From positions 1 to 64,000 of the forward strand of contig NZ_SUHQ01000033.1 in the NCBI RefSeq assembly GCF_004962245.1: a stretch of DNA of 64,000 nucleotides. Direction: 5' to 3'. The notes under the pieces were generated by a model that had not been told where the DNA came from, ran no database searches, and was given only the letters and a program-made list of their open reading frames with translations. This DNA comes from Mesorhizobium sp. (GTDB lineage: Bacteria; Pseudomonadota; Alphaproteobacteria; Rhizobiales; Rhizobiaceae). The translations under genes were made by a program, and so were the position numbers. Every line of letters begins with the position of its first letter. Position 1 is the first letter of the stretch. This document shows positions 1 through 9,894 of this stretch, one piece after another.

Positions 1-280
1 GCGCTCGCGAGCGGCTTCGCTATCGCCGACCTACACCACGCGGTGGGACACGACCCGACGTGACCCGACGTGGCAATCGAGGCGGCGTCGACGACATGGC
101 TTTCGATCCCCTCGGCCTCCAGGATTCGATGGATCCAGAAGCCGTCGAGACCCGCCTCCTGAATGACCACAAGCGCAAAGTGCCGGCCGGCGCGCGCCGG
201 GCCTTGTCCTGAAGCTGGGCGCCAAGATCGGTGCGGATAGCGGCAGGCGCCGCAGACCGATCGGCTACAACACGCATGAT
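1..280 (-). pseudogene. IS110-family transposase remnant
   Basis: Minus-strand frame reads ALVVIQEAGLDGFWIHRILEAEGIESHVVDAAS, typical of the IS110 N-terminal domain; surrounding frames are broken. Confidence 0.6.
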
Positions 281-398
281 TGGCCTCCACAGAGTTGTTG
301 GTCAGCAACCCCACTCTGCCAGAGCGCAAGTCGCTATCCACCACCGGTCATGGGATCTTTGATGGGGCATCTTTATCCTCCGAATCAAAGGATGCACT

Positions 399-1386
399 AT
401 GGGCCAGGTTCTTCATGGGAGCGCCACGACGACAGAGGCGATCCGTCGAGCGATACAGCATAGTCAAGAGAGCCTAGGGCGCTGGCCAAACGCTATGGGA
501 TAAACCAGAAGACCGTCGCCAAATGGCGGGAGCGGGCCTCGGTGGCCGATCTGCCGACCGGTCCGAGAGAGCCGAGATCGACGGTGCTCTCGCCCGAGGA
601 GGAGGCCGTCATCGTCGCCTTCCGACGCTACACTCTGTTGCCGCTCGATGACTGCCTCATGCCTTGCAACCGACGATCCCACACCTGACGCGCTCGTCAC
701 TGCATCGTGTCTGCAACGCCATGGCATCAGCCGCCTGCCGGACGTAGAAGGCGACAAGCCGGCGAAAGAAGTTCAAGAGCTATCCGATCGGCTACTTCCA
801 CATCGACGTCGCCGAGGTGCTCACCGAGCAGGGCAAGCTCCACATGTTCGTCGCCATCGATCGAACTCGAAGTTCGCCTTCGTCGAACTGCATGAGAAGG
901 CCACCACTGCCGTCTCCAGAGACTTCCTGCTGCGCCTGGTCGCGGCCGTCCCCTACAGGATCCACACTGTGCTCACCGACAATGGCATCCAATTCACGAC
1001 GCCCGGCGGCCGGCGGTTCGGCCGTGCCATTGATCAAGGAGGCCATCGCAAACGGCGAACGCTTCTGGGCCCATGCCTTCGAATACGCTTGCGCCACGAA
1101 CGACATCGAGCACCGGACGACCAAGGCAAGGCACCCGTGGACCAACGGCCAGGTCGAGAGGATGAACCGGACCATCAAGGATGCGACCGTCAGGCGCTTC
1201 TACTATGAGAGCCATGATCAGCTGCGCCAGCACCTTGCCGACTTCATCTCGGCCTACAACTTCGGCCGCAGGCTCAAGACCCTCAAAGGCCTCACGCCCT
1301 TTGAGTTCATCTGCAACGCTTGGGCTGCACAGCCCGAACGCTTCAAGCTTAATCAGCTCCAGCAAATGCCGGGACTTAACATCTAG
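399..1386 (+). pseudogene. IS481-family transposase, frameshifted
   Basis: ATG at 399 (MGQVLHGSATTTEAIRRAIQ), LAKRYGINQKTVAKWRER HTH, then in another frame the integrase-core C-terminus (HRTTKARHPWTNGQVERMNRTIKDATVRRFYYESHDQLRQHLADFISAYNFGRRLKTLKGLTPFEFI). Confidence 0.85.
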
Positions 1387-2031
1387 AGTCAAGGGCCGAT
1401 GGGCGGTTCGTCGCCTGTCATGTGCGCGCTCCGGCCACAGATATCCCGGCCCAGTTAACTGTTGTGGCGGATTGTTCGCTCACCGGGGCATAACCGCATA
1501 CCGTTTCAACTGCGATCGAAAACTGACAGGGAGCCGCTGACACTAACACTAACATTATGCCGAGTACGGCAAGAAGAAGATGAAGGAGAAGCCATGAAAA
1601 ACCACTCACACCGAACGTTATTCTCCGGTCGAGCGGCAGGATCGGTATGATTTGGTTGGCTCGATTGCAACGAATGTTGCGGACGGCTTCACAATGGTAG
1701 CAGAATCGGGGATCTCATTGTCGCGGATAGCTACAATCCCGGTATCGGCGACGTCGTTACCACCCTGCGGGATCTTGCTGTGACGTTGGCAACATGGGCG
1801 GCGCTTAGTGACACGCCGGCAAGCGGTCGACTGATGGATCGCCCATGCCCGCATAACCCCAAACCAGCCCTTTCGGCGCCGATCCCTAGCTTTCCTGCCC
1901 GCAAAACAATCGGGTTGAGCAGGTAAACGAGCCTTGTAACGCGTGAAAAAAAAGGCCTTTATGGACGCGCACTAGGACCAGCGTTGAGGCGTGGCAAGCC
2001 GACATTGGCGCTTCTTACAAGTGGATATTGG

Positions 2032-3114
2032 TTAGGCTCGGAACTGACTCGAACCGGGCCTCGTACGTTCCCGTCGACCACGATAAGCGCTCGGGGCCTT
2101 GCCGAAAACTTCGCGGAAGCACTTCGAGAAATGGGAGGGCGAAACGAAGCCGCATGCGACTGCAATTTCAATAAGCGGCATCTCCGTCTGCTCGATTAGG
2201 CGCCTGGCCCATTCAAGCCTCAGGCGCAGATAGTACCGCATGGGTGAGCAGGAGACGTAGCGCTCGAACAGCCGCTCGATTTGACGCGGCGAAAGTCCGA
2301 TGCATTTCCCGATGTCGTTCATGGGAATCGGGTCTTCGATGTGCTGTTCCATCAGGCGGACGACTTCAGCGAGCTTCTCGCTCATTCCTGCATGTTGAGC
2401 GCCGCTCGCCCATTGCCTTTCGGAACCGGAGCGCCACTGGCCGGCGGTCGTATGTCTAAAAACGGCCGATGCGCCTTCTTTCCCGAGGTTTTCGGAAATC
2501 AGTTCCAGCGCCAGATCGAAGGACGCGAACTCACCCGCGCAGGTCACCACGTCTCCATCCCGCACAAACAGGCTGTCTGTGACACGGAGGCGACCAAAAG
2601 TTTCGGAAAGTGCAGGCAGCTTCTCCCAATGGATTGTGCAGGCATTGTCGTTCAGAATGCCAGCCTCCGCGAGCAGCCAGGTTGCCGTGCCCAGCGCCGC
2701 AATCGGAATTCTGTGGCGTCTTGAGAGGCGCAGGAGCTTCATAAGCGAGGCCGGTGCCTGGTTTTCGACCCCTTCACCGGCGCAGACCACTATCATATCG
2801 GGCCTGTCGCTGCTCCGCAGGTCCGCCGCCACTCTGGCAAACATGCTCTTAGCAGACACAGATATGCCGCTGGCGCACTCAACTGGCCTGCCGTCCGAAC
2901 TCGACACCAGCCATTCGAAGAAAGTGCGATCCGAGATCGAGTTCGCGACCCGAAGCGGGTCAACGAACGATGATAGAGTCAACTGCGAGAATCCGGGAAC
3001 GAGCAGGATGACAATGCGACAGACAGTCGGCTCGGGGCGGGGAATGATGCCCTGCACTCTGCTGTCCCAGTCAAACGCATGCGTGTGGCCAATCGGCGGA
3101 AACATTGCATTCAT
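2032..3114 (-). CDS. GlxA-family transcriptional regulator (DJ-1/PfpI-like domain plus AraC HTH)
   Basis: 360 aa; N-terminal IVILLVPGFSQLTLSSFVDPLRVAN, C-terminal AraC HTH (GLSPRQIERLFERYVSCSPMRYYLRLRLEWARRLIEQTEMPLIEIAVACGFVSPSHFSKCFREVFGKAPSAYR). Confidence 0.9.
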   Translation of the reverse strand: MNAMFPPIGHTHAFDWDSRVQGIIPRPEPTVCRIVILLVPGFSQLTLSSFVDPLRVANSISDRTFFEWLVSSSDGRPVECASGISVSAKSMFARVAADLRSSDRPDMIVVCAGEGVENQAPASLMKLLRLSRRHRIPIAALGTATWLLAEAGILNDNACTIHWEKLPALSETFGRLRVTDSLFVRDGDVVTCAGEFASFDLALELISENLGKEGASAVFRHTTAGQWRSGSERQWASGAQHAGMSEKLAEVVRLMEQHIEDPIPMNDIGKCIGLSPRQIERLFERYVSCSPMRYYLRLRLEWARRLIEQTEMPLIEIAVACGFVSPSHFSKCFREVFGKAPSAYRGRRERTRPGSSQFRA

Positions 3115-3321
3115 TCAGCACTCACACTCGGATGCCCGCCACCGATCGCCACCGGGCTCGCCGAAGTTGACCTGCTTGTAACTTTGCTAGTCTGGATGTC
3201 ATCGAACTGCAGTGCGTGGAGGATAGTATTTCCCGACTGAAACAGGAGAGACGGCCGAAACGATGCCGGGCTATCTGGGCAGGAAGCATGAGGACCATGA
3301 TCTGGTCAGAGGGGCCCGTCA

Positions 3322-5841
3322 TCACCGATCAGCCGGCTTTGCGGAGAAGGCCGCTCTCAGCTCGAAGGAGACGAGATCCTCCGCTTTGTGCCATTCACCT
3401 TTCACCCGGGTTCGACCCGCGTCATAAAAGCCCTTAAGCGACGCAACCGCCGGGTATCTTTCACCTGCAATCTCGATCTCGAAAGTTCCGTCGGAGAGCC
3501 ATTGCGGGCTTACGCCGGTCTCGGCGTTCAGATAGCCCATGCCGATCCCACACCCGACGGTATGGCCGAAACCGGCCGATCGGAGATATCCGACAAGCGT
3601 TCCGTTGCGCCAGACAGGCTCCGTGCCGAACATCAGGGGCGCTGCGCCCGACACGGCAAGCTGGACAAGGCGGCGCCGTGGCGTTTTGCCGCGCTGGGCC
3701 TCCAATGCTGCGCGACCGATGAAGTCTTCCGCCTTGTTCCACGCAACCGTGAAGCCGAGCCCCGACTCCAGCGGAGAGTCTTCGTCCCCCACGTCGGACC
3801 CCCAGTCACGGTAACCGGCTTCAAGGCGCAGCGTATTCAGCGCCACATAGCCGGCGTGACGGAGGTCGAGGTCGCGGCCGGCGGCAACCAGCGCGTCATA
3901 GATTCCCAGGGTCTGCTCGGTCGGGACATGAAACTCCCACCCGAGCTCGCCGACGAAGGTCATGCGGAATGCCAGTGCCAGACCATAGCCGATTTCGATC
4001 TCGCGTGCCGTCGCGAACGGGAAGTTGGCTTCGGAGAAATCGGCCGGGCTGACACGGGCCAGCAGCTCCCTGGACCTCGGGCCCATCACCGACAGGGTGG
4101 CATAGCCTGAGGAGACGTCCGTGACGGCCACGTTGCCGGCACCCTTGGCATGCATCCTCAGCCACGCGAGATCTCGGATGCGCTGGACGGCCGCGGTGAC
4201 GATGAGAAACTCCTCGTCGCCGATCCGCGCGATCGTCACGTCCGACTCCATGCCGCCGCGCTCGTTCAGCCAAGGTGTGTAAACGATTCGGCCGACCGGC
4301 ACGTCGATGTCGTTGCTCGACAGTCGCTGCAGCAGCGCAAGCGCGTCGTTGCCCTGGACAAGAAGGTGGGCGAATGAGGTCTGGTCAAACAGCGCCACGC
4401 CAGACCGTGTCGCGTCGTGCTCCTCCCCGCTCTGCCCGAACCACTCGTCGCGAGTAAACGTGGCGTGGGAAGCCGGCGCCGAGTCGTTCGGTCCAAACCA
4501 TTGTACCCGCTCCCAGCCTGCGACTTCACCGAAGTTTGCTCCCGCTTGTGCCAGTCGGTCATGCAACGGCGAAACACGCACTTCGCGGGCAGTCCTCGGG
4601 GACTTGTGCGGCCAGTGAAGGTTCCAGAGGTTGCCTACGGCCTCTTTCGTGCGGTCGTAAAGATACTTGCGGTTGCGTTGGAACGGCATGGCACGACGCA
4701 CGTCCATCTCCCAATAGTCATTGGCGGGAACGCCGGTCGACATCCACTCCGCCATGACCTTGCCGGCGCCACCTGACGACTCTATGCCACAGGAATTGAA
4801 ACCCGTGGCGACGAAAAGACCGGCAATGTCCGGAGCCGGTCCAAGCAGGAAGCGGTTGTCCGGGGTGAAGCTTTCTGGACCGTTGAAATTCAATTGCAGT
4901 CCAACATGCGCCAGCGCCGGCATGCGCGCGATCGCGGCCGCAAGGTAAGGCTCTATGTGGTCGAAATCTTCCGGCAGAGAATCGAAGCTGAAATCCCGCG
5001 GGATGCCGTCTATGCCCCATGGCTTGGCATGCGTTTCGAAGAACCCGACGAGGAGCTTTCCTGCGTCCGGCTTGGCATAGACCTTTCCGTCCATGTCACG
5101 GATCGTCGGCAGATCCGTGGGCAGACCGGGGATCGCCTCCGTCACGATGTAGAAGTGCTCCGCGGCATGCAGCGGAACCGTCCAGTTCAGATCCGCAGCG
5201 ACATTCCGGCTCCACAGGCCCGTGCAGATGACGGCCTTCTCGGCACGGACCAAGCCTTCAGCGGTTTCGACACCGAGGAATCGCCCCTTCTCAACCACGA
5301 TCCTTGTCACCTGGGATCGTTCCAGGATTTTCGCGCCACCCGATCGCGCGCCGGCGGCGAACGCCCGCGCCGTGTCGATGGGGTTGGTCATGCCGTCAGA
5401 AGCAATCCACGCCGCGCCGAGCACGTCAGTTATGTCAAGCAGTGGTACGCGTCTCTGAGCTTCGGCCGCGTCAATCATTTCGACTTCCAGGCCGAAAGAC
5501 CTTCCCATCGAGGAGCCGCGTCTCAGTTCCTCCATGCGTGAAACCGTCGACGCGATCGTGATCGAGCCACTTTGCCGGAAGCCGGTCGGCTGACCCGTCA
5601 ACTGCTCCAGATCCCGGAACAGTTCCGCTGAGTACTGGGCCAGCTTCGCCATGTTCTCGTTCGACCGAAGCTGCGTAACCAGCCCGGCCGCATGCCATGT
5701 TGTGCCACACGTCAGCTGGTCGCGCTCGAGCAGCAGGACGTCCCGATGGCCCAGACGTGTCAGATGATATGCAATCGAAAGGCCTATAATACCGCCGCCG
5801 ACGATAACGTACTCTGTGTGTGAAGGCAGTTTGCTTTGCAT
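3322..5841 (-). CDS. FAD-dependent oxidoreductase with GcvT-like aminomethyltransferase domain (dimethylglycine/sarcosine dehydrogenase family)
   Basis: 839 aa; N-terminal Rossmann motif YVIVGGGIIGLSIAYHLTRLGHRDVLLLERDQLTCGTTWHAAGL; C-terminal GcvT-type domain. Confidence 0.9.
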   Translation of the reverse strand: MQSKLPSHTEYVIVGGGIIGLSIAYHLTRLGHRDVLLLERDQLTCGTTWHAAGLVTQLRSNENMAKLAQYSAELFRDLEQLTGQPTGFRQSGSITIASTVSRMEELRRGSSMGRSFGLEVEMIDAAEAQRRVPLLDITDVLGAAWIASDGMTNPIDTARAFAAGARSGGAKILERSQVTRIVVEKGRFLGVETAEGLVRAEKAVICTGLWSRNVAADLNWTVPLHAAEHFYIVTEAIPGLPTDLPTIRDMDGKVYAKPDAGKLLVGFFETHAKPWGIDGIPRDFSFDSLPEDFDHIEPYLAAAIARMPALAHVGLQLNFNGPESFTPDNRFLLGPAPDIAGLFVATGFNSCGIESSGGAGKVMAEWMSTGVPANDYWEMDVRRAMPFQRNRKYLYDRTKEAVGNLWNLHWPHKSPRTAREVRVSPLHDRLAQAGANFGEVAGWERVQWFGPNDSAPASHATFTRDEWFGQSGEEHDATRSGVALFDQTSFAHLLVQGNDALALLQRLSSNDIDVPVGRIVYTPWLNERGGMESDVTIARIGDEEFLIVTAAVQRIRDLAWLRMHAKGAGNVAVTDVSSGYATLSVMGPRSRELLARVSPADFSEANFPFATAREIEIGYGLALAFRMTFVGELGWEFHVPTEQTLGIYDALVAAGRDLDLRHAGYVALNTLRLEAGYRDWGSDVGDEDSPLESGLGFTVAWNKAEDFIGRAALEAQRGKTPRRRLVQLAVSGAAPLMFGTEPVWRNGTLVGYLRSAGFGHTVGCGIGMGYLNAETGVSPQWLSDGTFEIEIAGERYPAVASLKGFYDAGRTRVKGEWHKAEDLVSFELRAAFSAKPADR

Positions 5842-6185
5842 TGAGGTCTCGGAAACTCGTGAACCGGTGGCTCTGCGGCTGGATCCGCATATTCTGCAAA
5901 ACTATCAGGACGCGAGGATGATTTTCGCCGTTTTGGGAGGCGGAAAGCCGCAATTCTGCGTCTTTGACGGATACAGCGAAGGTGTTGGTCTTGTAAGTGT
6001 AGGCTGGCGAGGCTAAATAACGAGCGCTGGAGCATGCTGTATTCGCAGCAGGCTTCAATTGGGTCAGGGATTACGCTGGACCGAGATCCTTGCATCCACA
6101 GAACACGCGTCGCTATCGTAAGATTGCCGCACGAGCGATTGGAATCGGGCATTGAGATATCTGCCCTAGCAGTGGAAGGCCCTTT

Positions 6186-6662
6186 ATGAACTATGACCGG
6201 ATCGATGCTCGCATCCTTGAGCTTGTACAGAAGAACAATCGGCTGACATCCGAGGTCATCGGCGAGCAGGTGGGGCTTTCCGCAACCGCGTGCCAGAGGC
6301 GTCTAAAAAGGCTCCGCGCGGAAGGTATCATCGAAGCGGATGTCTCGATCGTCTCCGCAAAAGCGGTTGGCAGGCCGATTCAAATGATCGTGTTCGTCAC
6401 CCTTGAGCGCGAGCGCGCAGATATCATCGATCGGTTCAAGAAAGAGATTAAGGCCACGCCCCAGATCGCCACTGGATTCTACATCACCGGCGAGTCCGAC
6501 TTCCTGCTGTATATCACCGCGCGCAGCATGGAGGACTATGAGGAATTCACGCGCCATTTTTTCTATCAGAACGCCCATATAAAGAGCGTCAAGACAATGG
6601 TCATTGTCGACCGGGTCAAGATCGGCTTCGGCGTTCCGGTCGAGGATGGGATGGACGTCTGA
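6186..6662 (+). CDS. Lrp/AsnC family transcriptional regulator
   Basis: 158 aa; IDARILELVQKNNRLTSEVIGEQVGLSATACQRRLKRLRAEGII HTH plus RAM-type domain. Confidence 0.93.
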   Translation: MNYDRIDARILELVQKNNRLTSEVIGEQVGLSATACQRRLKRLRAEGIIEADVSIVSAKAVGRPIQMIVFVTLERERADIIDRFKKEIKATPQIATGFYITGESDFLLYITARSMEDYEEFTRHFFYQNAHIKSVKTMVIVDRVKIGFGVPVEDGMDV

Positions 6663-6886
6663 AGAGCAGTCCTGGGCCGGCGTGGATAGCTGAGACGCTT
6701 CTCTATTCGGCGTGTTGAGGTCAAGCGCTACCGAGCTTTTCAGTGTCTCCGGCATTTTAACGTCTTCCGCAGGGCCTTGCTTCTCTCCGGGATCGGCGTT
6801 TCGCCCTCCCAATAAGTTTGGGTTGTCTAATCGCCGCTGGGACGTCAAGCATGTAATTGCGTCGAGACGACGCTGCCGGGTGCATG

Positions 6887-6939
6887 GTTGTCTTCGCGGT
6901 CGACATCATGCGGCAACCGATGTTGACCGCGAAGACAAC
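6887..6939. repeat. 20-bp inverted repeat (hairpin) in intergenic DNA
   Basis: GTTGTCTTCGCGGTCGACAT (6887-6906) and ATGTTGACCGCGAAGACAAC (6920-6939): one mismatch, 13-nt loop. Confidence 0.9.
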
Positions 6940-7203
6940 CCGACACACGCACGGATACCCTGCACGACTGCGAGCACTTCCTTCTCCGCAAATCGCGCAA
7001 GCCCGGCGTCAGTGTACGCCCCATACCAAAGAAGGGCCCGCGCCCGAAAGCGCTGATCTTGAGCCGATCGGTACAGGATTCAGTTGCGATGCGCTCAAAT
7101 ACGCCCGAAATCGGCATTAGGATTTGTGATAATCGCGGCAAGCTGGCTGTAGGCGGTGAGCCTTGGCCGGATTTATTCTGCGACAAATCCGAGGGAGTTA
7201 TGT

Positions 7204-8373
7204 ATGGGAGTAGTTAAAGGTCCACAGGTATTCCCGCGCTCGGAATATCTGCGCAGGCTCGCTGCGGTGAAAGCGAAGATGGCTGAGTGTGATATCGCCG
7301 CGGTTGTCATCACCGACAATGCACATATCACTTACCTCACGGGTTCCGTGGCTCACTCTTATGACACGCGCGGTGTCGTCATCCTAGCTTCGCGGGAAGA
7401 GCCGGTCTTCATCCTACGGTGGATGGACGTTGCCGCGGCCGTGCAGGAGACGTTCATGGGACGCGACAGCATCATCGGCTACTCGGAAGAGTTGATGGGC
7501 GATCCCGACAAGAACGGCTACGACGCGGTGATCGATTTCCTGCTGGATCAGGGTCTTGGACAGAGCGGCCTTGGATTCGAGTTTTGCAACCTGACAGTGG
7601 ATTCGGCGGAGAAGTTCAAGGGCCGCCTGCCGCAGGCGCGCATCGTTGACTTCTCGAACGTAGTCACCCGCATCCGTGCCCTCAAGTCCGACTTCGAAAT
7701 TGCCGTCATGCGCGAAGCAGCGGCGATTTCGGACGCTGGTGTGCTCAGGGCTGCGGAGGTTATGCGCCCGGGCATGCGGGAGGCAGATGCCATCGCCGAA
7801 ATTGTCGGGACGCTCGCCCGCGGAGCGAACGGCAAACCCGGAACTTGGATCGCAACACCTTATCTCTGCGCCACGTCCCGGATTGGAAATCCGCATACCA
7901 CCTGGAGCGAAGACACCCTCAGGAAAGGTTCACAGGTCAATCTTGAGATCGCCGGCGTCCGGCATGACTACTACGCTCCGATCTGCCGGACCTATATCCT
8001 CGGCAAACCGTCCGATCGCTTGCTGCGCATCCATGAAGCGCAGCTCGCCGGCCTCGAGGCGGGGCTGAATCTAATCCGTGCCGGCGCCGTCAGCGGCGAA
8101 GTGGCCAAAGTGATTCACAACACAACCGAGAAACACGGATTCAAGAAGCGGTCGCGCGCCGGATATTCCATCGGTATCAACTGGATGGAAAAGACGACCA
8201 GCCTCAAGCTGGGCGATTCGACGGTTCTCGAGCCGAACATGACCTTCCACTTGCATCTCGGTTCATGGGTTGAGGAAGATTTCGGCTACGTGCTTAGCGA
8301 GAGTATTCGCGTCACCGAATCCGGGGTCGAGGTTATCACAAAGGCGCCGCGGCAACTTTTCATACTCGGCTGA
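7204..8373 (+). CDS. M24 family (Xaa-Pro peptidase-like) hydrolase, DoeA/EutD-like
   Basis: ATG at 7204 inside the longer ORF; creatinase/prolidase-like N-terminal domain (ITYLTGSVAHSYDTRGVVIL) and pita-bread domain ending FHLHLGSWVEEDFGYVLSESIRVTESGVEVITKAPRQLF. Confidence 0.85.
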   Translation: MGVVKGPQVFPRSEYLRRLAAVKAKMAECDIAAVVITDNAHITYLTGSVAHSYDTRGVVILASREEPVFILRWMDVAAAVQETFMGRDSIIGYSEELMGDPDKNGYDAVIDFLLDQGLGQSGLGFEFCNLTVDSAEKFKGRLPQARIVDFSNVVTRIRALKSDFEIAVMREAAAISDAGVLRAAEVMRPGMREADAIAEIVGTLARGANGKPGTWIATPYLCATSRIGNPHTTWSEDTLRKGSQVNLEIAGVRHDYYAPICRTYILGKPSDRLLRIHEAQLAGLEAGLNLIRAGAVSGEVAKVIHNTTEKHGFKKRSRAGYSIGINWMEKTTSLKLGDSTVLEPNMTFHLHLGSWVEEDFGYVLSESIRVTESGVEVITKAPRQLFILG

Positions 8374-9069
8374 GCCCACGAACAGCATCCCTCGATTGCT
8401 CTCAACTCGGAGCTAGGCCCGATGTCATTCATGAGCATGATTGCTTGCGAGGGAGCGGGCGCAGATGGTCGAGGCGTTCTTTTTCACCGCGGGTGACTCT
8501 GATATCGCGACATTCACCTCGTAGTGGCGGCGGCGCGGAACTAACAGTGCACTTCCCTCTTCGGGCAAATAGAAGTCCATAGACGGCATTGCCTTTTGCC
8601 CGAGCCTGCGCGACCTGTTCTGCGACCACCTTGGCATCTACATGTAGCGCCGAAAGGTATCGTAGGGATCTCTCGGCATTTGCGTCAATGATCTGCGCAG
8701 CGATGTCCGGTGAGAGCATCGATAAGAGGGCGACCCTGTCGGCGGCTACCCTTTGCGCTGTGATAACGTTCGTACGACACGGACGCCAACGTCAATGCGA
8801 TAAAGGTCCGGTTATGTCGCAGACGGGCAGTTCTGTGGCGCTGCGGATCGCTGGTGTGACCAACGGAAATGCCGTGCATTCGAACAGGAGTCCGCGATTT
8901 CCGCATGCGCTGCGCGGAGCCGAGCAACGCAGGCCTTGATATCGGCCATGTTGATCGGCGGCCCGTCATTTATTTGCGGCATGAGCCCCGCATTCAAGTC
9001 CTGCAACAACTTGCTCCCGTCGATGCCGCCAATAACCACCCGCGCCCGATCGGTCGGATCAACGAATTC

Positions 9070-9705
9070 CTCCTCGCCGCCACCGCACAGAACCTAAAAA
9101 GGCTTGCAAGGTTGAGATCACTCATCCAGGCCGGACCGGCACCGGCCGGATGCGCCGAACTGGTACGATACACCGGCATAAAGCACAATGTTCCGTGCTG
9201 TTCCTGCTGGCGTGGCCTGCTCGACAATGGGAAGCCGCGCTGCATAGCCTTCGGCGGACTGCATCTAAATGATGCAATTGAGGAAGCACTCCTGCGTGTC
9301 GTCGAGCAGGGCGCGATCGCTGCCGCCGACGCCAAAGCACAAGCCGCCGTCATCAGGTTCGCGACGCGCTGATGCGCGATCTCGAAGCCGCCCGCTCCCG
9401 TGCCGACCGGGCCTTCCGGCAATATAATGCCGTCCGAGAACCGGCTGGTCGCGGCGGAACTGGAACAGCGCTGGAACCGGTCGCTCATTCATGTCAGCGA
9501 GATCGTGAGCAAGATCGCCGCGTACGATGCCGCCACTCCAAGGCCATCACCTGTGTTGGCGACGGACATCACGGCACTGGCTACAGACCTGTGGGCTGTC
9601 TGGTCGGCGCCGACGACTGATGACTACACTCTTGGTGCAGGCCCACAGGTCGAGATCTGGGACAACGAATTCGCTGCCTTGGCAGCCCGGATGGTCGTCG
9701 GGTAG
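9070..9705 (+). pseudogene. Large serine recombinase remnant (zinc-ribbon/C-terminal part)
   Basis: Frames reading RCIAFGGLHLNDAIEEALLRVVEQGAIAAADAKAQA, MRDLEAARSRADRAFRQYNAV and ENRLVAAELEQRWNRSLIHVSEIVSKIAAYDAATP; frameshifted. Confidence 0.65.
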
Positions 9706-9894
9706 CCAATCCTGCTGCACACTCACTCAAGCGTTGCCACGACCATCTTCGCCGCGGTAGCTGGGCAAGTAACGGGAGAGGTGTCCACGATCGTGAGAAC
9801 ATGCAGTTTCTTGCCCGTTGCGAGCTGTCGTGCACGAATTCCATTTACCAAACGTCACCTCGCCGGTGCGGCGAGGTAGAGCCTCAGGTTGTTC

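Noticed and set aside
1886-1930. Possible nod box (AAACAATCGGGTTGAG)
   Set aside because: Only the AAACAATC core matches; the upstream ATC-N9-GAT parts and the ACCAATC-like tail are missing and no nod gene follows
8429-9039. Short minus-strand ORFs (e.g. MVIGGIDGSKLLQDLNAGLMPQINDG)
   Set aside because: Not matched to a known family with confidence and in a decayed region containing serine recombinase remnants on the other strand
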